Positions 9,102 through 17,930 are shown, counted from the first letter of the stretch. The stretch: DNA of 33,348 nucleotides from Acidobacteriota bacterium (GCA_022340665.1 JAJDNM010000044.1:1-33348); one strand, 5' to 3'. Numbers and translations are program-made. Notes: generated by a model not told the origin, from the sequence alone.

Positions 9102-10348
9102 TGGCCTCCCTCGCCATCGTTCGTCGTGATCTCATCCGGTACGCCCGCAACCCGTTACGGACCGCCCTACTGTTCTCCTTGCCACTGATGCTCTCGGGCA
9201 TTTTCGCGCTGGTCTTCGGCGGAGGCGGCGCTGGCGAGATCACCATCAAGGTGCTGCTCTACGACGAGGACGAAAGCCTGCTGTCCAGGCTACTCGAAGG
9301 CGCCGGCAGCTCGTCGGAGATGGACCAGCGGCTGGAGATCGTAGCCGTCGGCGATGAGGGCTACGAGATGATGGAACGGGGCGAGGCGTCGGCCCTGATT
9401 CACCTCCCCGAAGGGTTCACCAGCGATTACCTCGCCGGTCGGCCCTCCACAATCGAAGTAGTCAAGAACCCGTCGGAACGCTTTCTTCCCAAGGTGATCG
9501 AAGAGGCTGCTGGAATCGCTGGTGTCGGCATGTCCGTCGGGTCGCGGGTCTTTCGCGACGAGCTGGCGCAGATCGGTCGTTTCGTGGATGACGAGGCCTT
9601 TCCAGCAGATCTGGCGGTAGCGTCGGTAAGCACAGGGTTCAACCAGAAGCTCAAGAACCTCGAGCGGTACATCCTGCCACCGGTCATCGATTTAGAAACC
9701 GTGACCCTCAGCGAGGCGCCTGAAGGCGAGCCCACTGGAGGTGTCGACATCCTTGCCTACTTCTTTCCGGGTTTTTCGGTGATGGGAATTCTCTTTCTCG
9801 CCCAGTCAGCCACCCGCGACATTCTCCGCGACCGGGAGCAGGGGCTGGTCCGGCACCTCCTGACAGCTCCCGTTTCCACCGGTGACTATGTCCGTGGCAA
9901 GAGCCTGTCTGTGCTCCTGGTGACCGGGTTGGGATTCGTGGTTCTGATGGCCATCGGAGTGGCCGCGGGCGTGGACTGGGGGCCCTTTCCGGCAGCCACG
10001 GCTCTGATCGTCTCTTCCGCGTTGATGGCCAGCGGTCTGCTCCTCCTGATCTCGGCCTTCGTGGACACCGAACGTCAGGCGGACACGTTGACCACGATCG
10101 TGATCATGGTCTTTACCATGCTCGGCGGCGCCTTCGTGCCGGTCTCGCAGATGCCCTCGTTTCTCCGCCCGGTGGCGGCAGCCACCCCGGTGTACTGGTC
10201 GGTGGACGGATTCACCAAGCTGACCATTGAAGGAGCGGGTCTTCCAGAGATCGCCCTCCATCTGGTGGTGCTGCTCGCCGTCGGCGGGGGCTGCCTGCTC
10301 GCCGGCTCGCTGCTCATGCGACGCAAGCTGGAACGTGGGGCCGTGTGA
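9101..10348 (+). CDS. ABC-2 type permease, first subunit
   Basis: The 415-residue protein has the ABC-2 exporter layout. One membrane segment (near 22-40, LLFSLPLMLSGIFALVFGG) is followed by a large extracytoplasmic domain to about residue 220. Five further membrane segments follow, with the cytoplasmic motif RDREQGLVRHLLTAPVSTGDYVRGK typical of the family. The start overlaps the ATPase stop by one base and the stop overlaps the next permease start by four bases (ATGA), indicating translational coupling. The large external domain resembles those of YhaP/NatB or drug-exporter permeases, but the substrate cannot be inferred. Confidence 0.93.
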
Positions 10349-11514
10349 TGAGGAGAATTCTGGCGATCGCCTTCAACGATCTGAAGCTGACCCTCACCGA
10401 CCGCGGGGCGGTGATGTGGATGTTCCTCCTCCCGCTGGTCTTCGCCACCTTTTTCGGATTGGTGATGGGTGGAGGCGGCTCCTCCCCAGCTGACGCCAAC
10501 GCCGCATTGACGGTGGTGGACAACGACGGTGGGGTACTCGCCCGGGGCCTCATCGCGGACCTCGAAGGAGCAGGCCTGGCGATCGAGGAACTCACGAACA
10601 CTGAATGGGAGAACTCCGAAACCGTTGTCCGGACGCTGGTGATCCCGGAAGGCTTCAGCGAAGGCGTGTTGTCCGGTACGCAGCAGACGATTCGTCTCGA
10701 GAAGAAGGCGGGGGCCTCCGAGGAGGCCGCGTTGGTAGTTCAGGCCCGGACGCTCGCGGCCGTCACCAGGCAACTCGGCCGCGTGGTCGAGGCCGCCCAC
10801 AGGCTCGAGGATGGTGCAGCAGTTTCCCAGCAAGCTTACTCCAGCGTGATCCCGGGCGAGGACCTTGTTCGGGTAGATTCCAGATTCGCTGGTCAAGCGA
10901 CCGTTGCGCCCGGCGGTTTCGCCCAGTCCATACCCGGCATGTCGGTCATGTTCGTCATGCTGGTGGCCCTGACCTACGGCGCGGCATCGGTCTCGGCCGA
11001 ACGTGCGGGCGGACAACTCCGCCGTTTGGCAACTGCACCCGTGACCCGGGCGGAGATCGTCGCCGGCAAGATCGGCGGGAGGTGGGTGGTTTCCGCCCTC
11101 CAGATCACGGCGTTCGTCCTCGCAGGTGTGGCCGGCAATCGGTTGTTCGGGGTGGAGATTGGTGACCACCCGCTGCAGCTGTGGCTGGTTCTATTGGTCT
11201 TCAGCCTCGCGACCGCACCACTCGGAGTGGCCATCGGGGGTTGGTTCAGGGACCCGGACCGCGCCGCCAATGTGGGAGTCATGGCGACCATGGCGATGGC
11301 TGCGTTCGGAGGCTGTTGGTGGCCGATCGAGGTCGTGTCGAAGCCCCTCAAGACTGCGTCGTTGTTCGTCCCGTCGGGCTGGGCCATGAGGGCCCTGCAC
11401 GGACTCATCTCGTTTGGGGCGGACCTCACCAGCCTCGGGCCGGAGATTCTGGCTCTGATTTTTTTCGGCGCATTCTTCTCGTTGTTGGCCGCTCGATCGT
11501 TACGAATCGAGTAG
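10345..11514 (+). CDS. ABC-2 type permease, second subunit
   Basis: This 389-residue protein is homologous in plan to the preceding permease. It has an N-terminal membrane segment (MWMFLLPLVFATFFGLVMGGG), an external domain to about residue 200 and a C-terminal group of membrane helices. The cytoplasmic loop SAERAGGQLRRLATAPVTRAEIVAGK parallels the first permease's REQGLVRHLLTAPVS loop. The pair probably forms a heterodimeric channel with two copies of the 8172 ATPase. The ATG overlaps the previous stop. No accessory protein or regulator is encoded directly after it, so the cargo remains unknown. Confidence 0.93.
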   Translation: MMRRILAIAFNDLKLTLTDRGAVMWMFLLPLVFATFFGLVMGGGGSSPADANAALTVVDNDGGVLARGLIADLEGAGLAIEELTNTEWENSETVVRTLVIPEGFSEGVLSGTQQTIRLEKKAGASEEAALVVQARTLAAVTRQLGRVVEAAHRLEDGAAVSQQAYSSVIPGEDLVRVDSRFAGQATVAPGGFAQSIPGMSVMFVMLVALTYGAASVSAERAGGQLRRLATAPVTRAEIVAGKIGGRWVVSALQITAFVLAGVAGNRLFGVEIGDHPLQLWLVLLVFSLATAPLGVAIGGWFRDPDRAANVGVMATMAMAAFGGCWWPIEVVSKPLKTASLFVPSGWAMRALHGLISFGADLTSLGPEILALIFFGAFFSLLAARSLRIE

Positions 11515-11861
11515 CTCCCGGTATGCGCGCCATGGCTACCGCGTGTCAAATCATGACTTCGCGACGTGGATTGTGACAATGAAGAGATGGGTACCACGTT
11601 GCACATTGTTCACGCGGACCCGATCAAAAACACCCTGCATCGGTGACACGGCTGAACTCCGGCCTCCGTATCGAACGCGACGACCAAGAATTCCGCTATC
11701 GCATCGATACCCTCGCTCGGCTGATCTCAACCGAAGAGGCCGACAATGCAGCAACGCGAAACGTGGCACCTTGCAGATGTTTCCGCGCTTGACGAACTGG
11801 CACGTGTTGGGCGAAGGTTCATCGAGGAAGTTCCAATTCAATGCGCAGGTGGGGGTGCCAG
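11515..11861. other. Repeat-bearing intergenic region
   Basis: This 347-base spacer holds an inverted pair of dispersed-repeat copies (11589-11608 and 11761-11782), about 150 bases apart. Open frames across it (11543-12286 plus, 11551-11841 minus) read through the repeats, lack ribosome sites and have no recognisable domain. Confidence 0.5.
11589..11782. repeat. Inverted pair of dispersed-repeat copies, long spacer
   Basis: The left copy GGGTACCACGTTGCACATTG (11589-11608) is matched in inverted orientation by ACGTGGCACCTTGCAGATGT (11761-11780). The 150-base interval is longer than in the compact pairs at 15748 and 20048, so an insertion or two independent copies are possible. Confidence 0.6.
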
Positions 11862-12431
11862 ATGTTCCGTTCGGGCCTGAGATCGGGAGCGGTTCTGCTC
11901 GTAGTAATGGGTTGGTTCGCGACCCTGACTGCCGCCGCAGGGGATGGGAATGCGGAGCCTGGGGATCGGGAACGTCTGCTGGCTGCCGCCCGCGAGGTCA
12001 TCGCCGCTTCGCGCTTCTGCGCGCTCGTGACGATCGGGGCCGACGGCGCGCCGAACGTGAGAATGATGGACCCCTTCGCGCCCGACGAAGACATGGTCGT
12101 TTGGATGGGTACCAACGCACTGAGCCGGAAGGTGGAGGATCTCCGCCGCAATCCGCACGTAGCCGTCTACTGTGCCGATCCGGATGCTCCCGGCTACGTC
12201 ACGCTCAGGGGGGTCGCGCGCCTTGTCGACGATCCCGACGAGACCAGGAAGCGCTGGAAGGACGAATGGAGCGCCTTGTACCGTGACGATCGCTCGAATT
12301 ACCTGTTGATCGAGATCACGCCCGAGACGGTCGAGGTGGTGAACCTCGCCGCCGGTGTCGGCAGCGAGAAGGATTCATGGGAAGTTCCCGCGGTCGTATT
12401 CGGCCAAGGGGAGACCTCGCCCGCGAAGTGA
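11862..12431 (+). CDS. Exported FMN-binding split-barrel (pyridoxamine 5'-phosphate oxidase-like) protein
   Basis: From the ATG at 11862, which has GTGGGGG six bases upstream, the frame encodes 189 residues. An in-frame ATG at 11841 lacks a ribosome site. Residues 1-26 form a signal peptide (FRSGLRSGAVLLVVMGWFATLTAAAG). The remainder matches the PNPOx-like / general stress protein 26 fold: SRFCALVTIGADGAPNVRMMDPF, then VVWMGTNALSRKVEDLRRNPHVAVYCADP and YVTLRGVARLVDD. Relatives bind FMN, F420 or haem and act in redox or stress roles, usually in the cytoplasm. An exported version is unusual. The actual cofactor and reaction are not evident. Confidence 0.85.
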   Translation: MFRSGLRSGAVLLVVMGWFATLTAAAGDGNAEPGDRERLLAAAREVIAASRFCALVTIGADGAPNVRMMDPFAPDEDMVVWMGTNALSRKVEDLRRNPHVAVYCADPDAPGYVTLRGVARLVDDPDETRKRWKDEWSALYRDDRSNYLLIEITPETVEVVNLAAGVGSEKDSWEVPAVVFGQGETSPAK

Positions 12432-12537
12432 AAGAGTGGCGGCACGGAGGTCGGAGATGGCAGTTGAATACCCAAAGAAATAATCCATCAACCTGTACGG
12501 CCGACGACCGCAGTTCTAGTGTCGAGCCGTCGCCGCC

Positions 12538-14145
12538 GTGGCGACGGTCCTGCTGTTGGGCGCAGTGCTGGTCGCGAGCGACGGGCCGGCGCGTATCTCG
12601 TCTTACGCCAACCCGGTGATACCGGGTTTCTACCCGGATCCCAGCGTCGTGCGGGTCGGGGACGACTACTACCTCGTTACCAGCTCCTTCGAGTTCTACC
12701 CGGGGGTGCCCGTCTTTCACAGCCGCGATCTGGTGCACTGGGTGCAGGTGGGCTACGCGCTCACGCGCCCCAGCCAGCTGCTCCTGGCGCACGCTGGAGT
12801 CTCCCAGGGTATTTTCGCGCCAACAATCCGTCACCACGAGGGGACGTACTATGTCATTACGACCAATGTCAGCGACGGGGGCAATTTCTACGTCACGGCA
12901 CAGGACCCCGCCGGCCCCTGGTCGGATCCGATCTGGGTGCAAGGACAGGGTGGTATCGACCCCAGCCTTTTCTTCGACGAGGACGGCAGCGTCTTCTTCA
13001 CGTCGAACGGAGGCGTGCCAGACACCCACACGGCTCCCGGAATCTACCAGTCAAAAATCGACGTGGCGACAGGCCACCTGCTCTCACACCCACGGCTGAT
13101 CTGGCGAGGGACCGGCGGCCGCTATCCGGAGGGGCCACACCTCTACAAGATCGGGGGGCGATACTACCTGATGATCTCGGAGGGAGGCACCGAGTACGGC
13201 CACATGGTGACGATCGCCCGAGCAGACTTGCCCTTCGGCCCATTCGAAGCCGGCTCGGGCAACCCGATCCTGACCCACCGCAACACCCAGATGGACCAGC
13301 CCATACAGGGCACCGGGCACGCCGACCTCGTCGAAGATCACGAGGGGAACTGGTGGATGGTATTCCTCGCCTTCCGCACGGTCGGCGGGTATTTCCACCA
13401 CCTCGGCCGCGAGACATTCCTGGCGCCGGTGGACTGGGACGAGGCTGGCTGGCCGGTGGTGAACGGCGGCCACCCGATCGAGGAGACCATGAACGTCGCC
13501 GGCCCGCCTGCTGTGCCCGTGTTCCCAGCTCGCGTGCGTGACGACTTCGACGGTCCACTCGGTTTCGCCTGGAACTACCTGCGTCAGCCAGTCGATGTGG
13601 ACTATTCCCTCGCGCTACGACCCGGTTGGCTGACTCTGCACGACAGCTCCGTCCGGCTCGAGGACTCTGTCGCACCCGGCGCCTCCCCCACCTTCGTGGG
13701 TCGTCGCCAGCAGCACCTGCGCTGCCGCGTGCGGACGCGTCTCGACTTCACCCCAACCGCCGACGGACCGGAGGCCGGTCTCACGGTTTTCCAAAACGGT
13801 CATCATCGTTACGACCTGGGTGTGCGCCGGGTAGCCGGCCGGCGCGAGGTTTTCGTGCGGCAGACGATCGGCCCGACACTTTCGGCCGTGACAGCGAGAG
13901 AACCGCTCGATGACGACACCCCCGTCGTCCTGGAGGTACGCGCCGAGCCGCAGGAGTATGGCTTCAATTTCGGTTCGTCGCTCGGTTCGGTGGAGCGCCT
14001 CGGCACAGCACCGACCCGTTACCTCTCTTCGGAGGTCGCGGGCGGCTTCACCGACGTCTACTTCGCTCTGCTCGCCACGGGCAACGAGCGCGGCGCGGGC
14101 ACCGCAGCGCACTTTGACTGGTTCGACTACGAACCGCAACAGTGA
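12538..14145 (+). CDS. Glycoside hydrolase family 43 (beta-xylosidase/arabinofuranosidase type)
   Basis: The 535-residue protein has an N-terminal five-bladed propeller with the GH43 catalytic set: Asp34 in NPVIPGFYPDPSVV (base), Asp141 in GGIDPSLFF (pKa modulator) and Glu198 in RYPEGPHLYKI (acid). Residues about 340-535 form the C-terminal beta-sandwich common in xylosidases (DDFDGPLGFAWNYLRQP onward). It probably trims xylan or arabinan side chains. The only usable start is GTG at 12538, because an in-frame TAG lies 21 bases upstream; no ribosome site is visible. The first 15 residues form a hydrophobic stretch without a basic N-terminus, so the signal peptide looks incomplete. No transporter or other carbohydrate genes are adjacent. 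Confidence 0.92.
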   Translation: MATVLLLGAVLVASDGPARISSYANPVIPGFYPDPSVVRVGDDYYLVTSSFEFYPGVPVFHSRDLVHWVQVGYALTRPSQLLLAHAGVSQGIFAPTIRHHEGTYYVITTNVSDGGNFYVTAQDPAGPWSDPIWVQGQGGIDPSLFFDEDGSVFFTSNGGVPDTHTAPGIYQSKIDVATGHLLSHPRLIWRGTGGRYPEGPHLYKIGGRYYLMISEGGTEYGHMVTIARADLPFGPFEAGSGNPILTHRNTQMDQPIQGTGHADLVEDHEGNWWMVFLAFRTVGGYFHHLGRETFLAPVDWDEAGWPVVNGGHPIEETMNVAGPPAVPVFPARVRDDFDGPLGFAWNYLRQPVDVDYSLALRPGWLTLHDSSVRLEDSVAPGASPTFVGRRQQHLRCRVRTRLDFTPTADGPEAGLTVFQNGHHRYDLGVRRVAGRREVFVRQTIGPTLSAVTAREPLDDDTPVVLEVRAEPQEYGFNFGSSLGSVERLGTAPTRYLSSEVAGGFTDVYFALLATGNERGAGTAAHFDWFDYEPQQ

Positions 14146-14161
14146 CACTTCCCTGGGTTGA

Positions 14162-14177
14162 CGCCCCTCATGGGGCG
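14162..14177 (+). terminator. Short GC hairpin after the GH43 gene
   Basis: CGCCCC-TCAT-GGGGCG is a perfect six-base-pair stem with a four-base loop, 17 bases after the GH43 stop. No T-tract follows, so it is only a possible terminator. Confidence 0.3.
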
Positions 14178-14308
14178 CGCCGGCCCGTCAGCCTGTGGCG
14201 GATCTCCATCTTGCAGCAATGATGAATTTGAACGTGGCATCCTTCTGGCTCCTGGGCCTGAGATGACAACCACCTCTGGATTGTGGTTATATGCTCGGGG
14301 TCGATATC

Positions 14309-15649
14309 ATGAGATCCGAAATCAAATACGCAACCAACGCGGACGGCCAGTCAGTCGCCTACCAGATCTGCGGCGCCGGCCCTCTGGACATCGTTTTCGT
14401 TCCAGATTGGGTCGGCAATCTCGAAGTGATGTGGGAGGAACCGACTATCGCCGCCTTCCTCGAGCGCATAGCGCGTTTCGCGCGGGTGATCTGTTTCGAT
14501 AAGCGCGGTACCGGGCTTTCGGACCCGGTCCCGCTCGGTGCGATCCCGACCTGGGAAGAATGGATGTACGACGTCGCCACCGTCATGAATGCGGCTTCGA
14601 GCCGCCAAGCGGCGATCTTCGGCCACGGCGACGGCGCGACGATGGCCCTGCTCTTCGCAGCCACCCATCCGGATCGCGCCACGGCTTTGATTCTCGCCGA
14701 CGCCTACGCCAGGCGGCTGCGCGCGGCGGACTATCCGTGTGGTGTCCCTGAAGAGGTGGCCGCACGTTTGATCGAGGGTATCTTGGAGGCGTGGGGTACC
14801 GGCGAGGCTGTGAGAGGAGGCGCTGCGCCGAGTCTGGCGGGAGACGAGTCCTTCATCACGTGGCGCGGCCGCTTCGAACGCCTCGCCATGAGCCCAGGAC
14901 AGTTCAACACGGTCTACCCCCTGACTTACTCCTTCGATCTCCGATGGGTGTTGCCGACGATTCGTGTGCCGACGCTCGTCCTTCACCGCGCTCATAACCG
15001 GTATGTCCTTGCCGCCAACGGACGCTACCTGGCCGAGCACATCGATGGCGCAACATTCGTGGAGCTCCCCGGAGCGGACCACCTCTTTCATGTTGGCGAC
15101 CCGGAGATTCTGCTCGGACCCGTGCAGGAGTTTCTGACCGGTCGCCGAGCGACTCCGGAACCCGAGCGCGTGTTGGCGACCATATTGTTCACCGATATCG
15201 TCGGCGCCACCGAAAAGGCGGAATCGCTCGGAGACGGCGCATGGCGCGAGCTGCTCGAGAGGCACCACACCTTGGTGCGGAGCGAGCTGGCGCATTTCGG
15301 AGGGCGCGAGATCGACACTGCGGGCGACGGTTTTCTCGCGTCTTTCGAAGGCCCCGGCCGTGGAGTTCACTGCGCAATGGCGATCCGAGACTCTCTCCAC
15401 CAGCTCGACCTCGAGATCCGAGCCGGCCTGCACACCGGCGAGTGTGAGTGGTCCGGTGAAAAGCTCGCCGGGATCGCAGTGCACATCGGCGCCCGTGTGG
15501 CCAGCCTGGCAGAACCCGGCGAGATCCTGGTGTCGCGCACCGTAAAGGACCTTGTGGTTGGGTCCAGCCTCGCCTTTGCCGACCGAGGCATACACAAATT
15601 GAAGGGCGTCAGTGATAGTTGGCAGCTCTTTCGGGCGGAGTCGGGGTAG
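14309..15649 (+). CDS. Alpha/beta-hydrolase-like domain fused to a class III nucleotide cyclase
   Basis: From the ATG at 14309 (GGGG about eight bases upstream; another ATG at 14291 is less likely) the protein has 446 residues. Residues 1-280 are an alpha/beta-hydrolase fold (VICFDKRGTGLSDP; LPGADHLF). The nucleophile elbow reads GHGDG at 105-109, so the usual Ser is Gly, and the acid position (HRAHNRY) lacks Asp. This domain is probably a sensor, not an enzyme. Residues 287-446 are a class III cyclase with both metal-binding aspartates, in ILFTDIVGATEKAE and EIDTAGDGFLASF, then RAGLHTGECE and AVHIGARVASLAEPGEILVS. It likely makes cAMP or cGMP in response to a ligand. Similar fusions occur in mycobacteria and rhizobia. 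Confidence 0.92.
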   Translation: MRSEIKYATNADGQSVAYQICGAGPLDIVFVPDWVGNLEVMWEEPTIAAFLERIARFARVICFDKRGTGLSDPVPLGAIPTWEEWMYDVATVMNAASSRQAAIFGHGDGATMALLFAATHPDRATALILADAYARRLRAADYPCGVPEEVAARLIEGILEAWGTGEAVRGGAAPSLAGDESFITWRGRFERLAMSPGQFNTVYPLTYSFDLRWVLPTIRVPTLVLHRAHNRYVLAANGRYLAEHIDGATFVELPGADHLFHVGDPEILLGPVQEFLTGRRATPEPERVLATILFTDIVGATEKAESLGDGAWRELLERHHTLVRSELAHFGGREIDTAGDGFLASFEGPGRGVHCAMAIRDSLHQLDLEIRAGLHTGECEWSGEKLAGIAVHIGARVASLAEPGEILVSRTVKDLVVGSSLAFADRGIHKLKGVSDSWQLFRAESG

Positions 15650-15695
15650 AGGAACCCACCACTCTTCTCCTCGCCACTCCTCACGCTCGACGGCC

Positions 15696-15751
15696 CATCG
15701 GGTCATCGGGTCATCGGGTCATCGGGTCATCGGGTCATCGGGTCATCGGGT
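15696..15751 (+). repeat. Seven perfect copies of the octamer CATCGGGT
   Basis: Seven uninterrupted copies of CATCGGGT fill 15696-15751. The last copy overlaps the GGGT that begins the palindromic repeat at 15748. The perfection suggests recent slippage expansion; copy number may vary between strains. Confidence 0.95.
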
Positions 15752-15826
15752 GCCACGTTCACATTTCCACATTTGTTCGCTGCCGCGACCCCAAGCGACA
15801 CATCAACAAATGTGAACATGGCACTC
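15748..15826. repeat. Palindromic dispersed-repeat element (best inverted copy)
   Basis: The left arm GGGTGCCACGTTCACATTT (15748-15766, continuing to CCACATTTG) is mirrored by CAAATGTGAACATGGCACTC (15807-15826). The interior can pair further, with TTTGTT against AACAAA, giving a hairpin of about 79 bases. It is the clearest full-length member of the window's repeat family and resembles REP or BIME-type bacterial palindromes in form. No transposase that could mobilise it is encoded nearby. Confidence 0.85.
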
Positions 15827-16057
15827 TTCCTCTTCTTGTGACGCACTGAGCTCGCCGTACATGGGTACCCCAGGGCACGCTAGAGACCTCGCAGCCTTTG
15901 AGCGTGCTACACTCCGCCAAGAATCCGCCAATCTTTTGTCGCGAGGATCCAGGTGATCTCGATTCGAAGACTCATCTGCTCTGCACCACCACTCGTCAGG
16001 TGTGTGGTGGGCGGTTGTGGTCCCAGCTTTTGTCGGGAATCCAGGAAGGGGGAAGCT

Positions 16058-17671
16058 ATGCGATACACCTCCCGCTCCGTGGTCGGCTTCGTTATTGGCA
16101 TTCTGATCAGCGTCGGGTCGGCGAGTGCCGGCGAGATCACCGGCACTGTGACCTTCACGGAGGGAAGCACCACGCCTGTTTACACGCTGGACGTGGCGGC
16201 ACACACCGCCCTCGACGTCCCACCGGTCGACTCCCAAACCGTGAGCAACGGCGGGGCGTACAGCCTCACAGTTCCGGACGGCACCTACTACCTCAGTGTG
16301 GTCGTGGACCTGAACTCCTCCGGCGGCCCGCCAGATCCTGGTGAGCCGTGGGCGTGGTACGACTCGGATCACAACAGGGCTGCGGACCCGGTTGCCGTGA
16401 GCGGAAGTACCCCCGGCATCGACATCGCGTTCGGCGTGATATACGTGGACGCTGACGCCACTGCCGGCGCCAACGACGGCTCCTCCTGGGCCGACGCCTA
16501 CACCGACCTGGCCGTCGGCATTGCGACGGCCTCGACCGGCGTCGACGTCTGGGTGGCCGAGGGCACCTACACGCCCGGCACCACTGTCTCCTCCACCTTC
16601 GATCTCAAGAACGGTGTGGGGATCTACGGTGGGTTCGACGGCACCGAGACCACGCGGGAGCAGCGACACCCCGATGCCCACCTCACCGTGCTCGACGGCG
16701 ACTACGGTGCTGACAAGGTTTACCACGTGGTTTCTTCCTGGAGCCACGACTCGACCGCCCTCATCGACGGCTTCACAGTCACCGGCGGCAGCGCGGACGG
16801 AGTCGGCACACCCAACAACTATGGCGGCGGAATGCTTGTGACTGGCGGCTACCCCGTGGTAGTGAACGTCAACTTCGTCGGCAACTTCGCGGCCCAGGCG
16901 GGAGGAGGAATGGCCGCCTACAACTTTGGCAGGCCCTACGTGTACAACTGCGGTTTCTTCGGCAACACGGCCGGCTCCTACCCTGTCGGCACCGGCGGTG
17001 GATTCTACGGCGCCAGCGCGGGCGAAGGGCTGGTCAACTGTGTGTTCAGCGGTAACTCCGCGGGGTTGCGGGGCGGAGGCGTTTACATCAGCTCCGGCTC
17101 ATACGGAGGCATGCTCAGAAACCTCTCGGTCAGCGGCAACACCGCCGGCTACGAGGCGGGGGGATTCTTCATAGACAACACTCTCGCTCCGGGCGTGGAC
17201 CTCACCAACTCCATCGTCTGGGACAACGTCGGAGGCGGATACCCGAACGTGCTCTTCTGGGGCACGGTATCGGCCAGCCGCGACATCGTCCAGGGGGGTC
17301 TCGTCGGCGGGACCAACATCCTCACCGGGGACCCGCTGTTCGAGGACCCGAACGGTGCGGACGACGTGCTCGGGACCGTGGACGATGACCTGCGCGTACA
17401 GTCCTCGTCGCCAGCCATCGACGCAGCGGAGAACGCAGCAGTGCCGCCCGATGTCGGCGATTGCGATTACGACTTCGTCACTTCCGAGCCGATGCCCATC
17501 GACAAGGACCTCAACGCCCGGTTCCAGGACGCACCAACCGTACCCGACACCGGCACCGGGACGCCTCCGATCGTCGACCTGGGCGCGTACGAGTTCACGG
17601 TGAATCCCCGGATTTTCGAGGACGGCTTCGAGTTGGGCAACACCACGGCTTGGTCGAGCGCGGTTCCCTGA
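16058..17671 (+). CDS. Secreted parallel beta-helix protein with a C-terminal DGFE tag
   Basis: The start at 16058 has AGGAAGGGGG just upstream and gives 537 residues beginning MRYTSRSVVGFVIGILISVGSASAG, a clear signal peptide. Residues about 25-125 form a beta-sandwich-like domain. IYVDADATAGANDGSSWADAYTDLAVGI then opens a right-handed parallel beta-helix of the polymorphic-outer-membrane-protein type, with short repeats such as GGGMLVTGGYPVVVNVNFVGN and GGGVYIS. The SSPAIDAAENAA and VDLGAYEF stretches are typical closing motifs of this class. The last residues, IFEDGFELGNTTAWSSAVP, closely match the end of the 31590 protein. Function is unknown; surface binding or polysaccharide contact is likely for the fold. 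Confidence 0.88.
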   Translation: MRYTSRSVVGFVIGILISVGSASAGEITGTVTFTEGSTTPVYTLDVAAHTALDVPPVDSQTVSNGGAYSLTVPDGTYYLSVVVDLNSSGGPPDPGEPWAWYDSDHNRAADPVAVSGSTPGIDIAFGVIYVDADATAGANDGSSWADAYTDLAVGIATASTGVDVWVAEGTYTPGTTVSSTFDLKNGVGIYGGFDGTETTREQRHPDAHLTVLDGDYGADKVYHVVSSWSHDSTALIDGFTVTGGSADGVGTPNNYGGGMLVTGGYPVVVNVNFVGNFAAQAGGGMAAYNFGRPYVYNCGFFGNTAGSYPVGTGGGFYGASAGEGLVNCVFSGNSAGLRGGGVYISSGSYGGMLRNLSVSGNTAGYEAGGFFIDNTLAPGVDLTNSIVWDNVGGGYPNVLFWGTVSASRDIVQGGLVGGTNILTGDPLFEDPNGADDVLGTVDDDLRVQSSSPAIDAAENAAVPPDVGDCDYDFVTSEPMPIDKDLNARFQDAPTVPDTGTGTPPIVDLGAYEFTVNPRIFEDGFELGNTTAWSSAVP

Positions 17672-17686
17672 TTCTCGAAACCTCTT

Positions 17687-17700
17687 GGGTGCCACGCACG
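17687..17700. repeat. Partial dispersed-repeat copy
   Basis: GGGTGCCACGCACG, just after the beta-helix gene, matches the first ten bases of the repeat core and then diverges. It may be a remnant. Confidence 0.4.
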
Positions 17701-17873
17701 GTGGAGGCAGGCGTTCGAGAGACCTGAAACAGGCGCCCGGGAAACAGACCCGATTGGCGAACTCCATTACGGTTCTGAGGGGACGATCACCCACAATGCC
17801 TGTCTATCGGGTTGCGGATGATCGAGTTGCGTGCGTCAAGTTCTGCAAAAAGGCATGAGACTCCTCGTCGTCG

Positions 17874-17927
17874 AGTCTGCGGAGGCTGTGGGAAGGTGCG
17901 AAGCAGCTTTCCACAAATCCGCAGACT
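17874..17927. other. Long hairpin at the transposase 3' end
   Basis: AGTCTGCGGA (17874-17883) pairs perfectly with TCCGCAGACT (17918-17927). An inner TGTGGGAA (17887-17894) pairs with TTTCCACA (17908-17915) with one mismatch. It sits between the left IS end and the transposase stop, where it could stop transcription into or out of the element. Confidence 0.65.
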
Positions 17928-17930
17928 GCA

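Larger units (their letters stand above)
15650..16057. other. Repeat-rich intergenic region before the beta-helix gene
   Basis: This 408-base spacer contains a seven-copy 8-bp tandem repeat (15696-15751) running straight into a palindromic dispersed repeat (15748-15826), and a further ACATGGGTACCCC variant near 15859. The open frame continues upstream of the chosen beta-helix start at 16058, but its translation there (15953-16057) lacks a signal-peptide character and I treat it as non-coding. Confidence 0.6.

Noticed and set aside
12519-13541. 340-residue plus-strand frame overlapping the GH43 gene
   Set aside because: It is Arg/Pro/Gly-rich and out of frame with a protein containing every GH43 catalytic motif.
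14351-15706. 451-residue minus-strand frame opposite the hydrolase-cyclase gene
   Set aside because: It mirrors the codon pattern of the cyclase fusion and has no recognisable domain.
15690-15850. Possible CRISPR array
   Set aside because: The octamers are contiguous without spacers and the longer repeats form one inverted pair; no cas genes are present.
15803-16747. 314-residue minus-strand frame opposite the beta-helix gene
   Set aside because: It runs through the palindromic repeat and the signal-peptide region; the plus-strand product is clearly the real gene.
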